From the NCBI GenBank assembly GCA_023484515.1, contig JAMDAY010000023.1, positions 1 through 53,028 of the forward strand: a stretch of DNA of 53,028 nt, given 5' to 3'. Under the pieces are notes generated by a model. The model had not been told where the DNA came from. It worked only from the letters and a program-made list of their open reading frames with translations, and did not search any database. Positions 18,067 to 27,896 of the stretch are shown piece by piece; the stretch's first letter is position 1, and the number at the start of each line of letters is the position of its first letter. Both the position numbers and the translations under genes were made by a program. Origin of the DNA: Patescibacteria group bacterium. Lineage in GTDB: Bacteria; Patescibacteriota; Doudnabacteria; UBA920.

Positions 18067-18522
18067 ATGCAGAGTGGCAAGCAGCAGGAAAAATCCCGCA
18101 ATCGCGCTGAGGTCATCTTAGCGGACGGAGAAGCGGCATTAAGAAGCCTGGGCAGGTATTACTTTGAAAAGGCGGGGTACGCCATCTTGGCGGAAATAGC
18201 CACAATAGACGAGGCTGTTTCCATTACCCCGTGGCTGGTAATGGTCCGGCGGGAAGAAAAGGAAAAAGGTGAGTGCGCAACGCTATTCGGCATAGTGGAA
18301 GAGAATCTTTCTCCCGGACGTTACGACGGCATGGAAGGGGAAAAGATTGCGGAAATATTAAGGGCAAAACTGCCGGATATAGTGATCATTAACTATTCCA
18401 CTTCCTGCCAAAAAGAATTCGGCGACTGCAATATAAGGAAACCGGATTCGTTTGATATAATAGTAAAGGCCTGCGATCAAATACTGGAAGGCCAAAATAA
18501 AAATAACAGGAAGCCAGGCTAA
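18067..18522 (+). CDS. Receiver-like (possibly divergent) protein
   Basis: AEVILADGEAALRSLGRYYFEKAGYAILAEIATIDEAV; SD aaggagg upstream. Confidence 0.6.
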   Translation: MQSGKQQEKSRNRAEVILADGEAALRSLGRYYFEKAGYAILAEIATIDEAVSITPWLVMVRREEKEKGECATLFGIVEENLSPGRYDGMEGEKIAEILRAKLPDIVIINYSTSCQKEFGDCNIRKPDSFDIIVKACDQILEGQNKNNRKPG

Positions 18523-18546
18523 CCGCTGTTGCCGGGAAAACGGCCG

Positions 18547-18592
18547 AAGGGGATCCCGACTGTTGAATAAACAGACGGGAGCCCCTTTTTTT
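18547..18592 (+). terminator. Rho-independent terminator
   Basis: AAGGGGATCCCGACTGTT...AACAGACGGGAGCCCCTTTTTTT. Confidence 0.85.
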
Positions 18593-18615
18593 CTAAATTT
18601 TGTTATAATAAACCC

Positions 18616-19845
18616 ATGGAACCGTTGGCATCAAAAATTCGGCCGCAAAATTTGGAAGAATTTGTCGGGCAACAGCACTTGGCAGGCCCGGGAAAGCCTT
18701 TGCGCGCGGCTATCGGGCAAAAACATTTGTTTTCATTCATCCTTTGGGGGCCGCCCGGGGTAGGAAAGACAACTCTGGCGAGGATTTACGCCAAGGCCCT
18801 GGGTGCGGATTACTACGAGCTTTCCGCGGTCTCCGCAGGCAAGGATGACATAAGAAAAATAATTTCCAACGGCAAGCCCCCAATACCAAATGTTACGTCG
18901 GCTTACGACTTGCCGCCGGCTTTTGCCGCGCAACGCGGTCCGCGCAAAACATCCGAATTAAAAAAGGAAGGACCTGAACCGCAACGTCCAAAAATCCTGT
19001 TTTTAGACGAAATCCACCGCTTTAACAAGGCGCAACAGGACTACTTGCTGCCTTTTGTGGAATCCGGACAACTGACTTTAATAGGAGCCACCACGGAAAA
19101 CCCTTCGTTTGAAGTTATTTCGCCTTTGTTGTCCCGCTGCCGGGTTTTTGTCTTAAACGAGCTTTCCCGCGACGAAATGAAACAGGTAATAAAACGGACC
19201 GGGATAAAAATGGACGGGTCGGCAGGCGACTGGCTGGTAAAAATGGCCAACGGCGACGCCAGGGCGGCCATTACCATGATAGAAAATACCCTAAAGCTTT
19301 ACGGGAAGATTACCGAAGAAAACCTCAAGCAGACTTTGCAGTCAAAATTCCTGCGCTATGACAAGGCCGGGGAAGAACATTACAATACCATTAGCGCGTT
19401 CATAAAGTCCATGCGGGCTTCCCAGGCCGACGCGGCCCTTTACTATTTGGCCAGGATGGTGGAGGCGGGGGAAGACCCGCTGTTTATTGCGCGGCGCATG
19501 GTCGTTTTTGCCAGCGAGGACATCGGCCTGGCCCAACCGACCGCGCTGGTAGTGGCCAATGCGGTGTTCCGCGCCTGCGAGACCATCGGCTACCCGGAAT
19601 GCGCCATTAACCTGGCGCACGGAGCCGCTTATTTGTGCCAGTGCAAAAAAAACCGCTCCGCCTATAACGCCTTGCGTGCTGCACAATCCGACGTCAAACA
19701 ACACGGTAATTTGCCCGTGCCATTAAAAATCCGCAACGCCGTAACAAATCTCATGGAAGATTTAGGTTACGGGGAAGGATACGAAAAATACGACAAAAAT
19801 GATTATTTGCCGGGAGAATTAAAAGGAAAAAAATATTTAGAATGA
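18616..19845 (+). CDS. rarA: Replication-associated recombination protein A (AAA+ ATPase)
   Basis: LWGPPGVGKTTLARI, ILFLDEIHRFNKAQQD, TTENPSFEV, LSRCRV. Confidence 0.95.
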   Translation: MEPLASKIRPQNLEEFVGQQHLAGPGKPLRAAIGQKHLFSFILWGPPGVGKTTLARIYAKALGADYYELSAVSAGKDDIRKIISNGKPPIPNVTSAYDLPPAFAAQRGPRKTSELKKEGPEPQRPKILFLDEIHRFNKAQQDYLLPFVESGQLTLIGATTENPSFEVISPLLSRCRVFVLNELSRDEMKQVIKRTGIKMDGSAGDWLVKMANGDARAAITMIENTLKLYGKITEENLKQTLQSKFLRYDKAGEEHYNTISAFIKSMRASQADAALYYLARMVEAGEDPLFIARRMVVFASEDIGLAQPTALVVANAVFRACETIGYPECAINLAHGAAYLCQCKKNRSAYNALRAAQSDVKQHGNLPVPLKIRNAVTNLMEDLGYGEGYEKYDKNDYLPGELKGKKYLE

Positions 19846-20477
19846 CCCGAAAAGAAAATAAACATATTTTAATATTTGACTTTGACGGCGTGCTGGCTGA
19901 CAGCCTGAAGGCGACTTTATATTGCAACAGGTCCGTCTATTCCCCCAAACTGACAAAAAAACTTATGCTTAAGGCATACGAGGGAAATTTTTTTAAAACC
20001 GCGGGCAAGTGGTTTGTGCCTGAAAGAGTCAAAGATTTCTTTTCTCTCTATTCCGCGCAATTTTCTAAAATACCCCCCTATAAAGGCGTTTCCCAAACTC
20101 TAAAAAAGTTAGCACCCGCATACCAAATGGCCGTAATAACTTCCAATAGCGGCAAAGTAGCCGAATTATATTTGAAAAAATACCATCTGGATAAGTATTT
20201 TAAATATGTCTTGGGCAAGGAGTTCAACAACAGCAAGACCGCTAAAATAAATTTTTTACTTTCAAAGTATCGCACCGTTCCAGCGCAGTGCCTGTTTATT
20301 ACCGACACTTTGGGCGATATTTTGGAAGCCCGGGAGTGCGGAATCAAATCCCTCGCCTTGGCCGGCGGGTTCCACTCCAAACCAACTCTACTCAAAGGCA
20401 AGCCGGCAATCTTTTTAAAAAACCGTTCCAAAATGGACGTGACAATTAACCGATTTTTTAAAGAAAACAATAAGTAA
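19842..20477 (+). CDS. HAD-family hydrolase
   Basis: ILIFDFDGVLADS, VITSNSG, ITDTLGDILEA; overlaps rarA stop. Confidence 0.9.
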   Translation: MTRKENKHILIFDFDGVLADSLKATLYCNRSVYSPKLTKKLMLKAYEGNFFKTAGKWFVPERVKDFFSLYSAQFSKIPPYKGVSQTLKKLAPAYQMAVITSNSGKVAELYLKKYHLDKYFKYVLGKEFNNSKTAKINFLLSKYRTVPAQCLFITDTLGDILEARECGIKSLALAGGFHSKPTLLKGKPAIFLKNRSKMDVTINRFFKENNK

Positions 20478-20592
20478 GAGGCCTTAATCCGGACAATCCG
20501 AGGCGGTACTGCCAAGCAACTTCTCCAAAAAATGATTTTCAGGTATACTTAAAAACGGCAATGGAAATTTTGCAATAAATATTTTTTACATA

Positions 20593-21501
20593 ATGGGCTT
20601 TATCAACATTATTCTTATAATTGCCGGATTGTGCCTGTTTGAAACCATTTCCAGCATTGACAACGCCATTATTAACGCGGAAGTGCTTTCCACCATGCAG
20701 GCCAAGGCCAGGAAATGGTTTCTGCTCTGGGGCATGCTGTTTGCAGTGTTTGTCATCCGCGGGCTGCTGCCTTGGCTGATTGTCTGGCTGACCAATACTT
20801 CCTTAGGCCCCTTAGGCGCTTTGACCGCAACGTTCAGCGCCGACCCGGCCGTGGCTGCGGCCATAGAACATTCCGCGCCGCTGCTGCTTATGGCCGGCGG
20901 CGTATTCCTGGTTTTTTTATTTTTTCATTGGCTGTTTTTGGAACCGAAAAATTACGGACTGTGGGGGGAAAAATTTTTCCACTCGCAGGGCGTGTGGTTT
21001 TACGCCGTCATCTCCGTATTGCTTGCGGTAATTGTCTGGCTGTCCTTGCAGAAAAATCCTTACTTGGCGTTTGCCGCAGTTATCGGTTCCACAGTATTTT
21101 TTATTACCCACGGCTTTAAAGAAAACGCTGCGGCCAAAGAAAAAGAACTGGTTAAAGAAGGCCTGTCTGACATTAGTAAAATTCTATATTTGGAAGTCAT
21201 AGACGCCACATTTAGCATTGACGGCGTACTTGGCGCATTTGCCTTTACCCTGGCCGTGCCCTTGATATTAATTGGCAACAGTCTCGGTGCAATCGTGGTT
21301 CGCCAGGTTACTATAAGCAATATTGAAAGGATAAAAAGATTCGTATTCTTGAAAAACGGGGCCATGTATTCCATCTTGTTTTTGGGAACTATTATGCTGC
21401 TGGATGGTTTCGGCTTTAAATTCCCCTTTTGGGTCTCCCCGGTTGCCACTTTTACCGCCATTTCCTATTTCTTTTATAAATCCTTAAAATTCCGGGCGTA
21501 A
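20593..21501 (+). CDS. DUF475/TerC-like integral membrane protein
   Basis: LFETISSIDNAIINAEVL and LEVIDATFSIDGVLGAFAFT paired acidic motifs in TM helices. Confidence 0.88.
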   Translation: MGFINIILIIAGLCLFETISSIDNAIINAEVLSTMQAKARKWFLLWGMLFAVFVIRGLLPWLIVWLTNTSLGPLGALTATFSADPAVAAAIEHSAPLLLMAGGVFLVFLFFHWLFLEPKNYGLWGEKFFHSQGVWFYAVISVLLAVIVWLSLQKNPYLAFAAVIGSTVFFITHGFKENAAAKEKELVKEGLSDISKILYLEVIDATFSIDGVLGAFAFTLAVPLILIGNSLGAIVVRQVTISNIERIKRFVFLKNGAMYSILFLGTIMLLDGFGFKFPFWVSPVATFTAISYFFYKSLKFRA

Positions 21502-21708
21502 GCTGCCAATTGCCATCTGCGCAAAGTCCATAAGGTTATAGCATAAACACGCTACGGCGTGTTTTAATTTATCCATCTTTCAATATTTTAAACTTAAAAT
21601 TTATTTTGTAAGTAATGCCCGCTCTTGGCGTCTTACAGGCCAAATTGGCGCAATTTAAATATTGCATATTTATAATGTTAAAACATGCTTGGAAGGGAGG
21701 TGGAACTC

Positions 21709-21807
21709 ATGGCAGAAAATATTTACAACCAAAATCGCGGCAATACGGATGAAGACGAAGTAAAAATGGGAACCGGGGCGGGAATGACTGGCGAAGAAAA
21801 TGAATAA
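21709..21807 (+). CDS. 32-aa acidic microprotein (MAENIYNQNRGNTDEDEVKMGTGAGMTGEENE)
   Basis: Strong SD ggaagggaggtggaactcATG and terminator right after stop; absent from ORF track. Confidence 0.7.
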   Translation: MAENIYNQNRGNTDEDEVKMGTGAGMTGEENE

Positions 21808-21824
21808 AGCCAAACTTGAAGCGG

Positions 21825-21856
21825 CCGCCCGGATAAAAAATCCGGGCGGTTTTGTT
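21825..21856 (+). terminator. Rho-independent terminator
   Basis: CCGCCCGGAT-aaaaa-ATCCGGGCGGTTTTGTT. Confidence 0.85.
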
Positions 21857-21947
21857 ATGCATGGTATTTTTGGTATAATTACCGGGCGCTAATGAACTGG
21901 CGCTATTATCAAAGTTCCTGCCGCAGTTGCAAATATCGGCAAATATT

Positions 21948-22991
21948 ATGATTTCTTTCCAATCCCTGCTTAAAAAATATGACTACCAACTGCCGGAAAG
22001 TTTTATCGCCCAGCAGCCGGCTGCGCCGCGCGATCATGCCAAACTGCTGGTTTTCCGCAAGTTTGCCAAAAATGAGGCGTTTAACAAATTTTATAATCTG
22101 CCAAATTATCTTCCCGCAAACAGCGTATTGGTTTTTAACCATACCCGCGTCCTGCCGGCGCGTTTCAGCGTGTTAAAAAATACCGGCGGCAGTGCGGAAA
22201 TCCTTTTTGTAGAAAAAAATAAGAAATTTTTAAAAACGTTATGCAATAAAAAACTGCCAGCCAACCAGACTGTCCGGCTTTTGCAAAACCCAAACTATAA
22301 ATTTTTAGTGGCAGGAAAACAGAACCGGCATTATCTCTTAAAACCGCTATTTGCAATGGAAAAATGGTTGCCGGTTCTGAATAAATTTGGAAAGATGCCG
22401 CTTCCGCCTTACATTAAACATTCTTCTTTAAACGAAAAGCAAAAACGCGACAAATACCAAACCGTATTCGCCAGGTCCGGAAAATCCATTGCCGCGCCAA
22501 CGGCCAGCCTGCATTTTACGAAAAGGTTGATGCAAAATCTTAAACAAAAGGGGATTGCCGTTAAATTTGTCAGGCTGGACGTCGGTTTGGGTACATTTGC
22601 CCCCTTGCAAGAGGGACAAGTCCGCCAAGGCAGGCTACATCGGGAATTTTATTCCATTGATCCGGTTACCGCCGCTTATCTGAACAAGGCTAAAGAAACA
22701 GGCCGGCCGATTATTGCAGTAGGAACTACGGTTACCCGGACATTGGAATCCGCGGTTCGGGCCGGCCGGTTAAGCAAATTATCCGGCGAAACAAGCTTGT
22801 TCATCCAAGAAGGATACGAGTTTCAGTTTGTTCGCGGGCTGATTACCAATTTCCACGTGCCCCGATCCAGCCTGCTTATGCTGGTATCGGCTTTTGCCGG
22901 CAGAAAAAATATCTTCAGGCTTTACCGTAAAGCCATGGAAAAAGATTTTAAATTCTTCTCCTTCGGCGACTCCATGCTTATTTTACCTTAA
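21948..22991 (+). CDS. queA: S-adenosylmethionine:tRNA ribosyltransferase-isomerase
   Basis: YDYQLPESFIAQQPAAPRDHAKLLV, GTFAPLQEG, ITNFHVPRSSLLMLVSAFAG. Confidence 0.95.
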   Translation: MISFQSLLKKYDYQLPESFIAQQPAAPRDHAKLLVFRKFAKNEAFNKFYNLPNYLPANSVLVFNHTRVLPARFSVLKNTGGSAEILFVEKNKKFLKTLCNKKLPANQTVRLLQNPNYKFLVAGKQNRHYLLKPLFAMEKWLPVLNKFGKMPLPPYIKHSSLNEKQKRDKYQTVFARSGKSIAAPTASLHFTKRLMQNLKQKGIAVKFVRLDVGLGTFAPLQEGQVRQGRLHREFYSIDPVTAAYLNKAKETGRPIIAVGTTVTRTLESAVRAGRLSKLSGETSLFIQEGYEFQFVRGLITNFHVPRSSLLMLVSAFAGRKNIFRLYRKAMEKDFKFFSFGDSMLILP

Positions 22992-23068
22992 ATTTATGGT
23001 AAACTGTGGATATTTATTAAAAATTGACTTTTGATAAAAAATTGCAAGATTTGCTTTAAATAAGGCAC

Positions 23069-23104
23069 TTTTTAACGGCTCAACAGCGTTGAGCCGTTAA
23101 AAAA
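23069..23104 (+). terminator. Hairpin terminator
   Basis: TTTTTAACGGCTCAA-cagcg-TTGAGCCGTTAAAAA. Confidence 0.8.
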
Positions 23105-23236
23105 TTACCAAAGATGCCCGGAATATTTAAAAAAACCTTGATTTTATTGGGGTTTTTGCTTATCATACCTTTAGCAAATTATCAATTAATTTCTCCTATG
23201 GATAATTTCCTAAGGGGGACAAGGAAACACACAAGT

Positions 23237-23509
23237 ATGACTAAGTCAGAACTTTTGCAGGCCATTGCCGACAAATTAGGCAAGACCCGCAAGGAAGTCA
23301 GCGAAATGCTGGATGTCTTGGTGGAAATGGCTTATGCCGAAACCAAGAAAGCCGGCGAATTCACCATTCCCGGACTGGGCAAGCTGGTAAAGAAGCATCG
23401 CGATGCCAGGCAGGGCAGAAACCCCGCCACCGGCGAAACCATCCAAATTCCGGCCAAAACCGTAGTCAAATTCCGCGTTGCCAAGGCAGCCAAGGACGCA
23501 ATTCTTTAA
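23237..23509 (+). CDS. HU-family DNA-binding protein
   Basis: MTKSELLQAIADKLGKTRKEVSEMLD...RNPATGETIQIPAKTVVKFRVAKAAKDAI; the longer ORF from 23114 adds an unlikely N-terminus. Confidence 0.93.
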   Translation: MTKSELLQAIADKLGKTRKEVSEMLDVLVEMAYAETKKAGEFTIPGLGKLVKKHRDARQGRNPATGETIQIPAKTVVKFRVAKAAKDAIL

Positions 23510-23517
23510 TCAACCAT

Positions 23518-23550
23518 AAACAAACAACCCCATTATGGGGTTGTTTGTTT
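23518..23550. terminator. Bidirectional hairpin terminator
   Basis: AAACAAACAACCCC-att-atGGGGTTGTTTGTTT. Confidence 0.85.
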
Positions 23551-23563
23551 ATAGAATGCTGAC

Positions 23564-24034
23564 TTAGGCGGAAACCGGCGGGGGAGCTACTGCGGCAGCG
23601 GTACTCCTTTGTTTCGTCAAAATTTCCTTTACCTTGTTTAAAATTTCTTCCGTGGTAAAATAAGCCTTTACCATGTAGGCCTGGATCTGCAGGGCCTGGG
23701 TGCTTAAAATGTCCTTGCTGCTCCACAGGTTGCTTAACACGATTACCGGCGTTTTGGCCAAGGCCTGGTCCGAATTTTTCCGGATAGTTTCCAATACTTT
23801 AAATCCATCTACTTCAGGGAGCATTAAATCCAACAATATCAAATCCGGCCTGTTTTGCTGGAACAAATCCAAAGCCTTGCGGCCGTCCTCGGCCTGGGTA
23901 ACCTCAAAACCGTGCGAAACCAGCTTATGCGTGACTATTTCCCGCATAGCCGGGTCATCTTCCACCACCAAAATTTTGCTTGGTTTCTGGTCTGGCATAT
24001 TCTTACTAGAATTATAGCATAAATAAGCTAACAT
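23564..24034 (-). CDS. Response regulator (receiver domain)
   Basis: KILVVEDDPAMREIVTHKL, DLILLDLMLPEVDGFKVLETIR. Confidence 0.92.
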   Translation of the reverse strand: MLAYLCYNSSKNMPDQKPSKILVVEDDPAMREIVTHKLVSHGFEVTQAEDGRKALDLFQQNRPDLILLDLMLPEVDGFKVLETIRKNSDQALAKTPVIVLSNLWSSKDILSTQALQIQAYMVKAYFTTEEILNKVKEILTKQRSTAAAVAPPPVSA

Positions 24035-24154
24035 GTGCTATAATAAATAAAATGTCAATAAGCCTGTTTTACAGAAATTAAAATAATAGTCTATTATTTA
24101 TCCACAACATTTCGGGCTAATCCCTATTTAAAAGTACCCCGGAATGCATTATTT

Positions 24155-25246
24155 ATGCCTAAAAATAATACCTTTCCAGGCTTAATGCAAAACCCTCTTT
24201 TTGATAGCCACTACCGGGTTATTGCTCTTGATCTGCCAAAAAGCATGCTAAAAGGTTTTATTGCAATCCACAGAAAATTTCCAAATATTCCCTCATTCGG
24301 AGCGACCAGAATGGCACATTACCGCACAGACCAAGAAATGCTGGATGACGCGTTAAAACTTTCGCGGCTCATGTCCTATAAAAATGCAATGGCCGGACTT
24401 CCTTATGGCGGCGCCAAAGCCGTTATCATGCTTCCTTCCAGAGTTACCTTGGCCCAAAAGAAAAACATTTTAAGGGCCTACTCGGAAAAAGTTAATGAAC
24501 TGGCCGGAAGTTTTATTACCGGGGCGGATGTAGGCATTGATGATTACGATCTTAAAGTGATGTACGAAAAAAGCAAGTATATGGTGGGCTTAAAAAGCAA
24601 GCCGGTGCCTTATACCGCATTAGGAATATATTACGCCCTCAGAGTCGGGCTTAGGGAAATCTTTGGCAGCGATTCCGTGTCGGAAAGGACCTTTGCCATA
24701 CAGGGCTTGGGAAAAATAGGCAGCAATTTATTAAAACTTATTTACAAGGAAGCGGGCAAGATTTATGCCGCGGACACAAATCCCGATACCAGAAAAAATA
24801 TAAAAAAAACATACCCTAAAGTAAACCTGGTCCCGCCGGAAAAAATTTTCAGCCTGCAAGTGGACGTATTTTCCCCCTGCGCTTTAAGCGGGGCGATTAA
24901 TAAGTCAAACGTAAACAAACTCCAATGCAAAATAGTGGCTGGCGGGGCAAACAACCAGCTGGAGTCTCCCGAAATGGGCAGAAGGCTGTTTGAAAATAAA
25001 ATTTTATACGCACCAGACTATGTAATAAACGCCGGCGGCTTAATAAGCGTAGCTGACGAATATGAAAACCGGAGAATTAACAATGAAAGGCTGCTTGGCA
25101 AATTGCAGGTAATTGCCAGAAACTTCCGCGCCATAATTTCCACCAGCAACAATAAACATCTTCCCACCAATTTAGTTGCAGACCAGATGTCAGAAAAAAT
25201 TTTAAACAGGAAATATGAGCCCCAAATTACGGCTGTCAGAATATAA
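24155..25246 (+). CDS. Glu/Leu/Phe/Val dehydrogenase family (leucine dehydrogenase-like)
   Basis: AGLPYGGAKAVIMLP catalytic Lys region, GADVGIDD, FAIQGLGKIGSNLL, AGGANNQLE. Confidence 0.9.
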   Translation: MPKNNTFPGLMQNPLFDSHYRVIALDLPKSMLKGFIAIHRKFPNIPSFGATRMAHYRTDQEMLDDALKLSRLMSYKNAMAGLPYGGAKAVIMLPSRVTLAQKKNILRAYSEKVNELAGSFITGADVGIDDYDLKVMYEKSKYMVGLKSKPVPYTALGIYYALRVGLREIFGSDSVSERTFAIQGLGKIGSNLLKLIYKEAGKIYAADTNPDTRKNIKKTYPKVNLVPPEKIFSLQVDVFSPCALSGAINKSNVNKLQCKIVAGGANNQLESPEMGRRLFENKILYAPDYVINAGGLISVADEYENRRINNERLLGKLQVIARNFRAIISTSNNKHLPTNLVADQMSEKILNRKYEPQITAVRI

Positions 25247-26735
25247 ACCAGAAAAACTCCTTGAGGATCTGGCTATAAAACCCGAAAGTTATTGGGCAAG
25301 CCGCGGCCAAAAAAAAGCCTTGGAGCTTTTTCGTGGAATGTCACAAAGGGTGCCTGCATATAAAGATTTCCTGAAAAAACGCAAAGTCAATCCCGAAAAA
25401 ATAAAAACCTTTGCTGATTTCCAATTTGTCCCGCCGCTGGACAAGCAATCTTATCTGCGGCAGTACTCCCTGGAAAAACTTTGCTGGGACGGGAAGCTTT
25501 CCGAAGGCCAATGGACAATCGCCTCAACTTCCGGCACCTCTGGCGAGCCGTTTTATTTCCCCCGAACCGCAGAGCAGGATGCCCAATATGCCTTGACTGC
25601 GGAATTGTATTTAAGGACCAATTTTGAAATTCAAAAAAAATCAACTTTGTATATTAACGGTTTTGCCCTTGGCGTCTGGATTGGCGGCTTGTTTACCTAT
25701 GAATCCATAAGGCTCCTGTCAAAAAAAGGAAACTACAATTTAAGCCTAATTAACCCCGGGCTGAACAAGGCGGAAATTATCAAGGCTTTAAAAAATTTAG
25801 GGCATCTTTACGACCAAGTTATTATCGGCGGCTACCCGCCGTTTATCAAGGACACAGTGGACGATGCGACTGAGGCAGGAATTAACTGGAAAAAATACAA
25901 CCTGGGTTTTATATTTTCCGCTGAAGGCTTCAGCGAAAAATTCCGGGATTACATTATCAAAAAAACAGGTTTAAAAAATCCCCATGCTTCCACCCTAAAC
26001 CATTATGGTACCGTAGATCTTGGAACCATGGCGCATGAAACGCCGTTGTCTGTGTTAATTCGCCGCCAAGCGATGAAAGATAAAGAATTATACCAAAGCC
26101 TTTTTCACAATGCCAACCGTTTGCCGACTTTTGCGCAATATCTCCCGGAAATGTTCTATTTTGAAGAAATATCCGGAAGCTTGTACTGTTCCGCTTTTAG
26201 CGGCTTGCCTTTAGCCAGGTATGACCTAAAAGACAGGGGAGGAGTGATTGGTTTTGATAAAGTTAAGCGCCTTTACCAAAACCTCCAATTGGATTTAGGT
26301 ACAAAAATTAACCATGCGGGGATCGGTAAAACAGTTTGGAATTTGCCGTTTGTATATGTTTACGAAAGAAACGACTTGTCCGTAGTATGGTATGGCGCAA
26401 ATATCCATCCGGAACACATTAAGACGGCGCACGAATATAAAGACCTCCATTCTAAAGTCAGCGGAAAATTCACCATGCAAATCGTTCTAGACCGCAAGCA
26501 TAATCCCATTTTAACAATCCATTCTGAAACAAAAAAGGGCATTAAGCCTTCGGCAGGTTTAAGCAAGCAGGTGGAAAGGGCGGTTGTGCAGACATTGCTG
26601 GAAAATAACTCGGAGTATAAAAATAACTACGACGCCATGCCTAAAAAGAATACGCCTTTAGTCAAACTATGGCCTTACGAGAGCCATCCATACTTTAAAA
26701 TAACCGGCAAGCAGCCTTGGAGCGTCAAAAAATAA
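25215..26735 (+). CDS. PaaK-like adenylate-forming enzyme
   Basis: WTIASTSGTSGEPFYFPRT AMP-binding loop; overlaps upstream gene by 32 nt. Confidence 0.8.
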   Translation: MSPKLRLSEYKPEKLLEDLAIKPESYWASRGQKKALELFRGMSQRVPAYKDFLKKRKVNPEKIKTFADFQFVPPLDKQSYLRQYSLEKLCWDGKLSEGQWTIASTSGTSGEPFYFPRTAEQDAQYALTAELYLRTNFEIQKKSTLYINGFALGVWIGGLFTYESIRLLSKKGNYNLSLINPGLNKAEIIKALKNLGHLYDQVIIGGYPPFIKDTVDDATEAGINWKKYNLGFIFSAEGFSEKFRDYIIKKTGLKNPHASTLNHYGTVDLGTMAHETPLSVLIRRQAMKDKELYQSLFHNANRLPTFAQYLPEMFYFEEISGSLYCSAFSGLPLARYDLKDRGGVIGFDKVKRLYQNLQLDLGTKINHAGIGKTVWNLPFVYVYERNDLSVVWYGANIHPEHIKTAHEYKDLHSKVSGKFTMQIVLDRKHNPILTIHSETKKGIKPSAGLSKQVERAVVQTLLENNSEYKNNYDAMPKKNTPLVKLWPYESHPYFKITGKQPWSVKK

Positions 26736-26739
26736 CCAT

Positions 26740-27891
26740 ATGGGTTTTCTTAAGGACAACACGGATAGGGAATCGTGGAAAGCGGTAAAAATTAATCCGG
26801 AAAAAAACGTAAAAAAACAAATTCTTGTTGCCGGGGGCAATTCGCATTTCAACGTTATAGACCGTTATTTAGAACAACTGGAAGAAATTTTTTTGCTGCG
26901 CCACCCCCAATGCCGATTTAATCCTAATTATCAAAACGACCGGATTCAATTACTCAATAAACATTTAAACGGCAAGGCCGCCGCGGCCAAAGGCAGCTGG
27001 TTCTATTTTCCCTGGCAGAACACGCTAGCCCATTTCTTGCCGGAAAAATTACATTTGGAATTACGCACCGGACGCAACCGGAATCTGGTTACCAAAGAAG
27101 AACAGGCCAGATTTTATAACTCCACCATTGGATATTTGGGCATGAGCGTCGGGAGCCACGTTGCCTTGACTGTCGCGCTTACCGGAGGGGCCAAGCATGT
27201 TAAACTGGCCGACCCGGATTCAATTTCCGGATCAAATTTAAACCGGATCAGGTCGGGGTTTCTCAGCGTGGGTCTGAAAAAAACCGTTGCCGTTGCCAGG
27301 CAGCTTGCAGAAATGAATCCTTATGGTAAAATTGAAATTTTCTCCGAAGGGATAAATGACAAAAATATTGAATCTTTTTTTTCCGGACCGGCGCTTGATT
27401 TAATTATTGAAGAGACTGACAATCCCTATATAAAAATTAAATCCAGGTTTATATCTAAAAAACTAAAACTGCCCGTATTAATGGCGGCTGACAATGGCGA
27501 CAATGCTATCGTGGACGTGGAAAGATATGATTTGTATAAAAATTTGCCAATTCTTCATGGCATTTTAGGAAATATAACAGCGGAAGAATTTAAGCAAATA
27601 CCGCCAACCGAGCTTCCCAAAATTATCGCCAAAATGGCCGGAGCGAACTTTTCAACCGTACGCATGCTGCAATCTGTCAGCGAAGTAGGCAAAACCTTAT
27701 ATTCCTGGCCGCAACTTGGCACGGCCGCAACACTTTGCGGAACCGTCTTGGCCGGCCTGGCCAGAAAAATCATTACGGGCAAAAAGATTAAGTCCGGCCG
27801 GTACAACGTCAACATAGACGCGATTATTTGTCCCGCATCCAAACAAGAGCTGGAACAAAGGGACAAAATTCTAAATAAAATATTCACATAA
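26740..27891 (+). CDS. ThiF/HesA/E1-like adenylyltransferase (Rv1355c/MoeY-like N-terminal part)
   Basis: STIGYLGMSVGSHVALTVALTGGAKHVKLADPDSISGSNLNRIRSG; LDLIIEETDNPYIKIKSR. Confidence 0.85.
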   Translation: MGFLKDNTDRESWKAVKINPEKNVKKQILVAGGNSHFNVIDRYLEQLEEIFLLRHPQCRFNPNYQNDRIQLLNKHLNGKAAAAKGSWFYFPWQNTLAHFLPEKLHLELRTGRNRNLVTKEEQARFYNSTIGYLGMSVGSHVALTVALTGGAKHVKLADPDSISGSNLNRIRSGFLSVGLKKTVAVARQLAEMNPYGKIEIFSEGINDKNIESFFSGPALDLIIEETDNPYIKIKSRFISKKLKLPVLMAADNGDNAIVDVERYDLYKNLPILHGILGNITAEEFKQIPPTELPKIIAKMAGANFSTVRMLQSVSEVGKTLYSWPQLGTAATLCGTVLAGLARKIITGKKIKSGRYNVNIDAIICPASKQELEQRDKILNKIFT

Positions 27892-27896
27892 ATTTT

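Noticed and set aside
23114-23236. N-terminal extension of HU
   Set aside because: Hydrophobic extension is not HU-like; internal ATG 23237 gives canonical HU
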